DNA of 5,326 nucleotides from Candidatus Kaiserbacteria bacterium (lineage in GTDB: Bacteria > Patescibacteriota > Minisyncoccia > Phycocordibacterales > Phycocordibacteraceae): NCBI GenBank assembly GCA_023267775.1, contig JAHFMQ010000046.1, positions 1 through 5,326 of the forward strand. Reading direction: 5' to 3'. Of the stretch, positions 4,779-5,326 are shown piece after piece; position 1 is the first letter of the stretch, and the number at the start of each line of letters is the position of its first letter. The notes below the pieces were generated by a model. The model worked only from the letters and a program-made list of their open reading frames with translations, searched no databases and was not told the origin of the DNA. Position numbers and translations under genes: made by a program.

Positions 4779-5210
4779 GGTAAAAAACGTATCATCAAAA
4801 AAAGTGGGAGAGGCATGGACCAGGGCCGCAAGGAGCGTGCCATGTCAAAAGTCACGAAGCGACACCTCGAAAAGGGCATCCTTCATGTTGAGGCAACCTT
4901 TAATAACACGAAAGCCATTCTTACGGACGAGAAGGGTAATGCCATTATTTCATCGAGCGCCGGTGCACTTGGTTTTGCTGGTGCACGCAAGTCCACTCCG
5001 TACGCTGCTGCTAAAGTTGGAGAATTCTTGGGAGAAAAAGGTGCCACAATCGGTCTTAAGGAAGCCACGGTTATCATTCGCGGAGTTGGCGCAGGTCGCG
5101 AATCTGTCCTCCGTGCATTTTCAAGCAAGGGCATCGCGATTCGCTCGATTAAGGACGCCACTCCAGTACCGCACAATGGTCCGCGCCCGCCGAAGCCTCG
5201 TCGCGTATAA
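4776..5210 (+). CDS. rpsK: 30S ribosomal protein S11
   Basis: S11 forms part of the 30S platform near the E-site mRNA path and binds 16S rRNA with S6/S18 and S7. The 144 residues include GILHVEATFNNTKAILTDEKGN (35-56), the AGARKSTPYAA segment (69-79), GVGAGRESVLRAF (104-116) and the C-terminal signature IKDATPVPHNGPRPPKPRRV. The usual PHNGCRPP cysteine is proline here. The N-terminus, MGKKRIIKKSGRGMDQ, is a basic extension compared with E. coli S11 (129 residues). An internal ATG at 4842 (MSKVTKRHLEKG) would give a more classical length; I keep 4776 because the basic extension looks like S11 proteins of related bacteria. ATG 4776 lies in the right arm of a perfect stem-loop and lacks a Shine-Dalgarno. 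rpsD follows after 12 bases in the same frame. Confidence 0.95.
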   Translation: MGKKRIIKKSGRGMDQGRKERAMSKVTKRHLEKGILHVEATFNNTKAILTDEKGNAIISSSAGALGFAGARKSTPYAAAKVGEFLGEKGATIGLKEATVIIRGVGAGRESVLRAFSSKGIAIRSIKDATPVPHNGPRPPKPRRV

Positions 5211-5222
5211 TTTTTTACTGAT

Positions 5223-5326
5223 ATGAAAACTGGACCACGATACAAAATAGCTAAACGCCTTGGCGTCACCGTGTTTGAAAAAGCGCAGACTCAGAAGTTT
5301 GCTGTTTCAGCGGAGCGTTCCGCAAA
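5223..5326 (+). CDS. rpsD: 30S ribosomal protein S4, N-terminal part (runs off window)
   Basis: Thirty-four complete codons are visible, starting MKTGPRYKIAKRLGVTVFEK and continuing AQTQKFAVSAERSAK. The G-P-x-x-K-x-x-R-R/K-x-G pattern is typical of the S4 N-terminus. S4 is a primary 16S rRNA-binding protein that starts assembly of the 30S body and, in E. coli, also represses the alpha operon by binding its mRNA. No zinc-type cysteines appear in the visible part. It lies 12 bases after rpsK in the conserved order and has no Shine-Dalgarno. A TATAAT (5206-5211) overlaps the rpsK stop but is probably fortuitous. The 3' end is outside the window. Confidence 0.93.
   Translation, partial: MKTGPRYKIAKRLGVTVFEKAQTQKFAVSAERSA

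Noticed and set aside
5206..5211. TATAAT upstream of rpsD as a promoter
   Set aside because: It is formed by the final GTA TAA of rpsK plus one base, has no TGn or -35, and sits 11 bases from the ATG; coding constraint explains it.
4883..5269. 128-residue minus-strand ORF opposite rpsK/rpsD
   Set aside because: Fully covered by conserved S11 and the S4 start on the + strand.

Overview
The window most likely comes from a member of the Patescibacteria (Candidate Phyla Radiation), with a Parcubacteria-like flavour. The evidence is a shortened alanyl-tRNA synthetase, a ribosomal protein L36 with none of its zinc-binding cysteines, the sequence style of S11 and of the S4 N-terminus, and a bitopic baseplate-J-like protein paired with a divergent actin-like protein. 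No 16S gene is present, so this is inference. All genes lie on the + strand, are tightly packed, and fit the standard bacterial code.

Left part (1-3735). The window opens inside alaS, whose 3' end (to 1419) stops right after the editing domain, with no C-Ala domain and with the beta-barrel linker apparently deleted. Four bases later comes a 357-residue protein with the sequence layout of FtsA/PilM actin-like ATPases but a degraded nucleotide site. Twenty bases after that comes a 405-residue single-pass membrane protein with a short cytoplasmic tail and a large external region resembling baseplate J/gp47 proteins. The pair recalls the PilM-PilN architecture (cytoplasmic actin-like protein plus bitopic membrane partner). 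It is the best candidate here for a poorly described system, probably in the cell envelope or a surface appendage.

Right part (3732-5326). A well-formed sigma70-type promoter begins on the stop codon of the membrane-protein gene and starts a translation gene cluster: infA, rpmJ, rpsM, a 37-codon small ORF, rpsK and the start of rpsD. The order is that of the classical alpha-operon region, but secY-adk-map is not upstream. IF-1 has an insertion of about 16 residues. The 158-base rpsM-rpsK gap contains the small ORF and a perfect 11-bp inverted repeat whose right arm ends in the rpsK start codon, which suggests translational control.

Across the window, none of the complete genes has a recognisable Shine-Dalgarno sequence. 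Two genes have an extended -10 element (TGC plus a TAnAnT-type hexamer) exactly 6 bases before the ATG, which would predict leaderless mRNAs. No tRNA, rRNA, CRISPR array, insertion sequence or convincing intrinsic terminator was seen.
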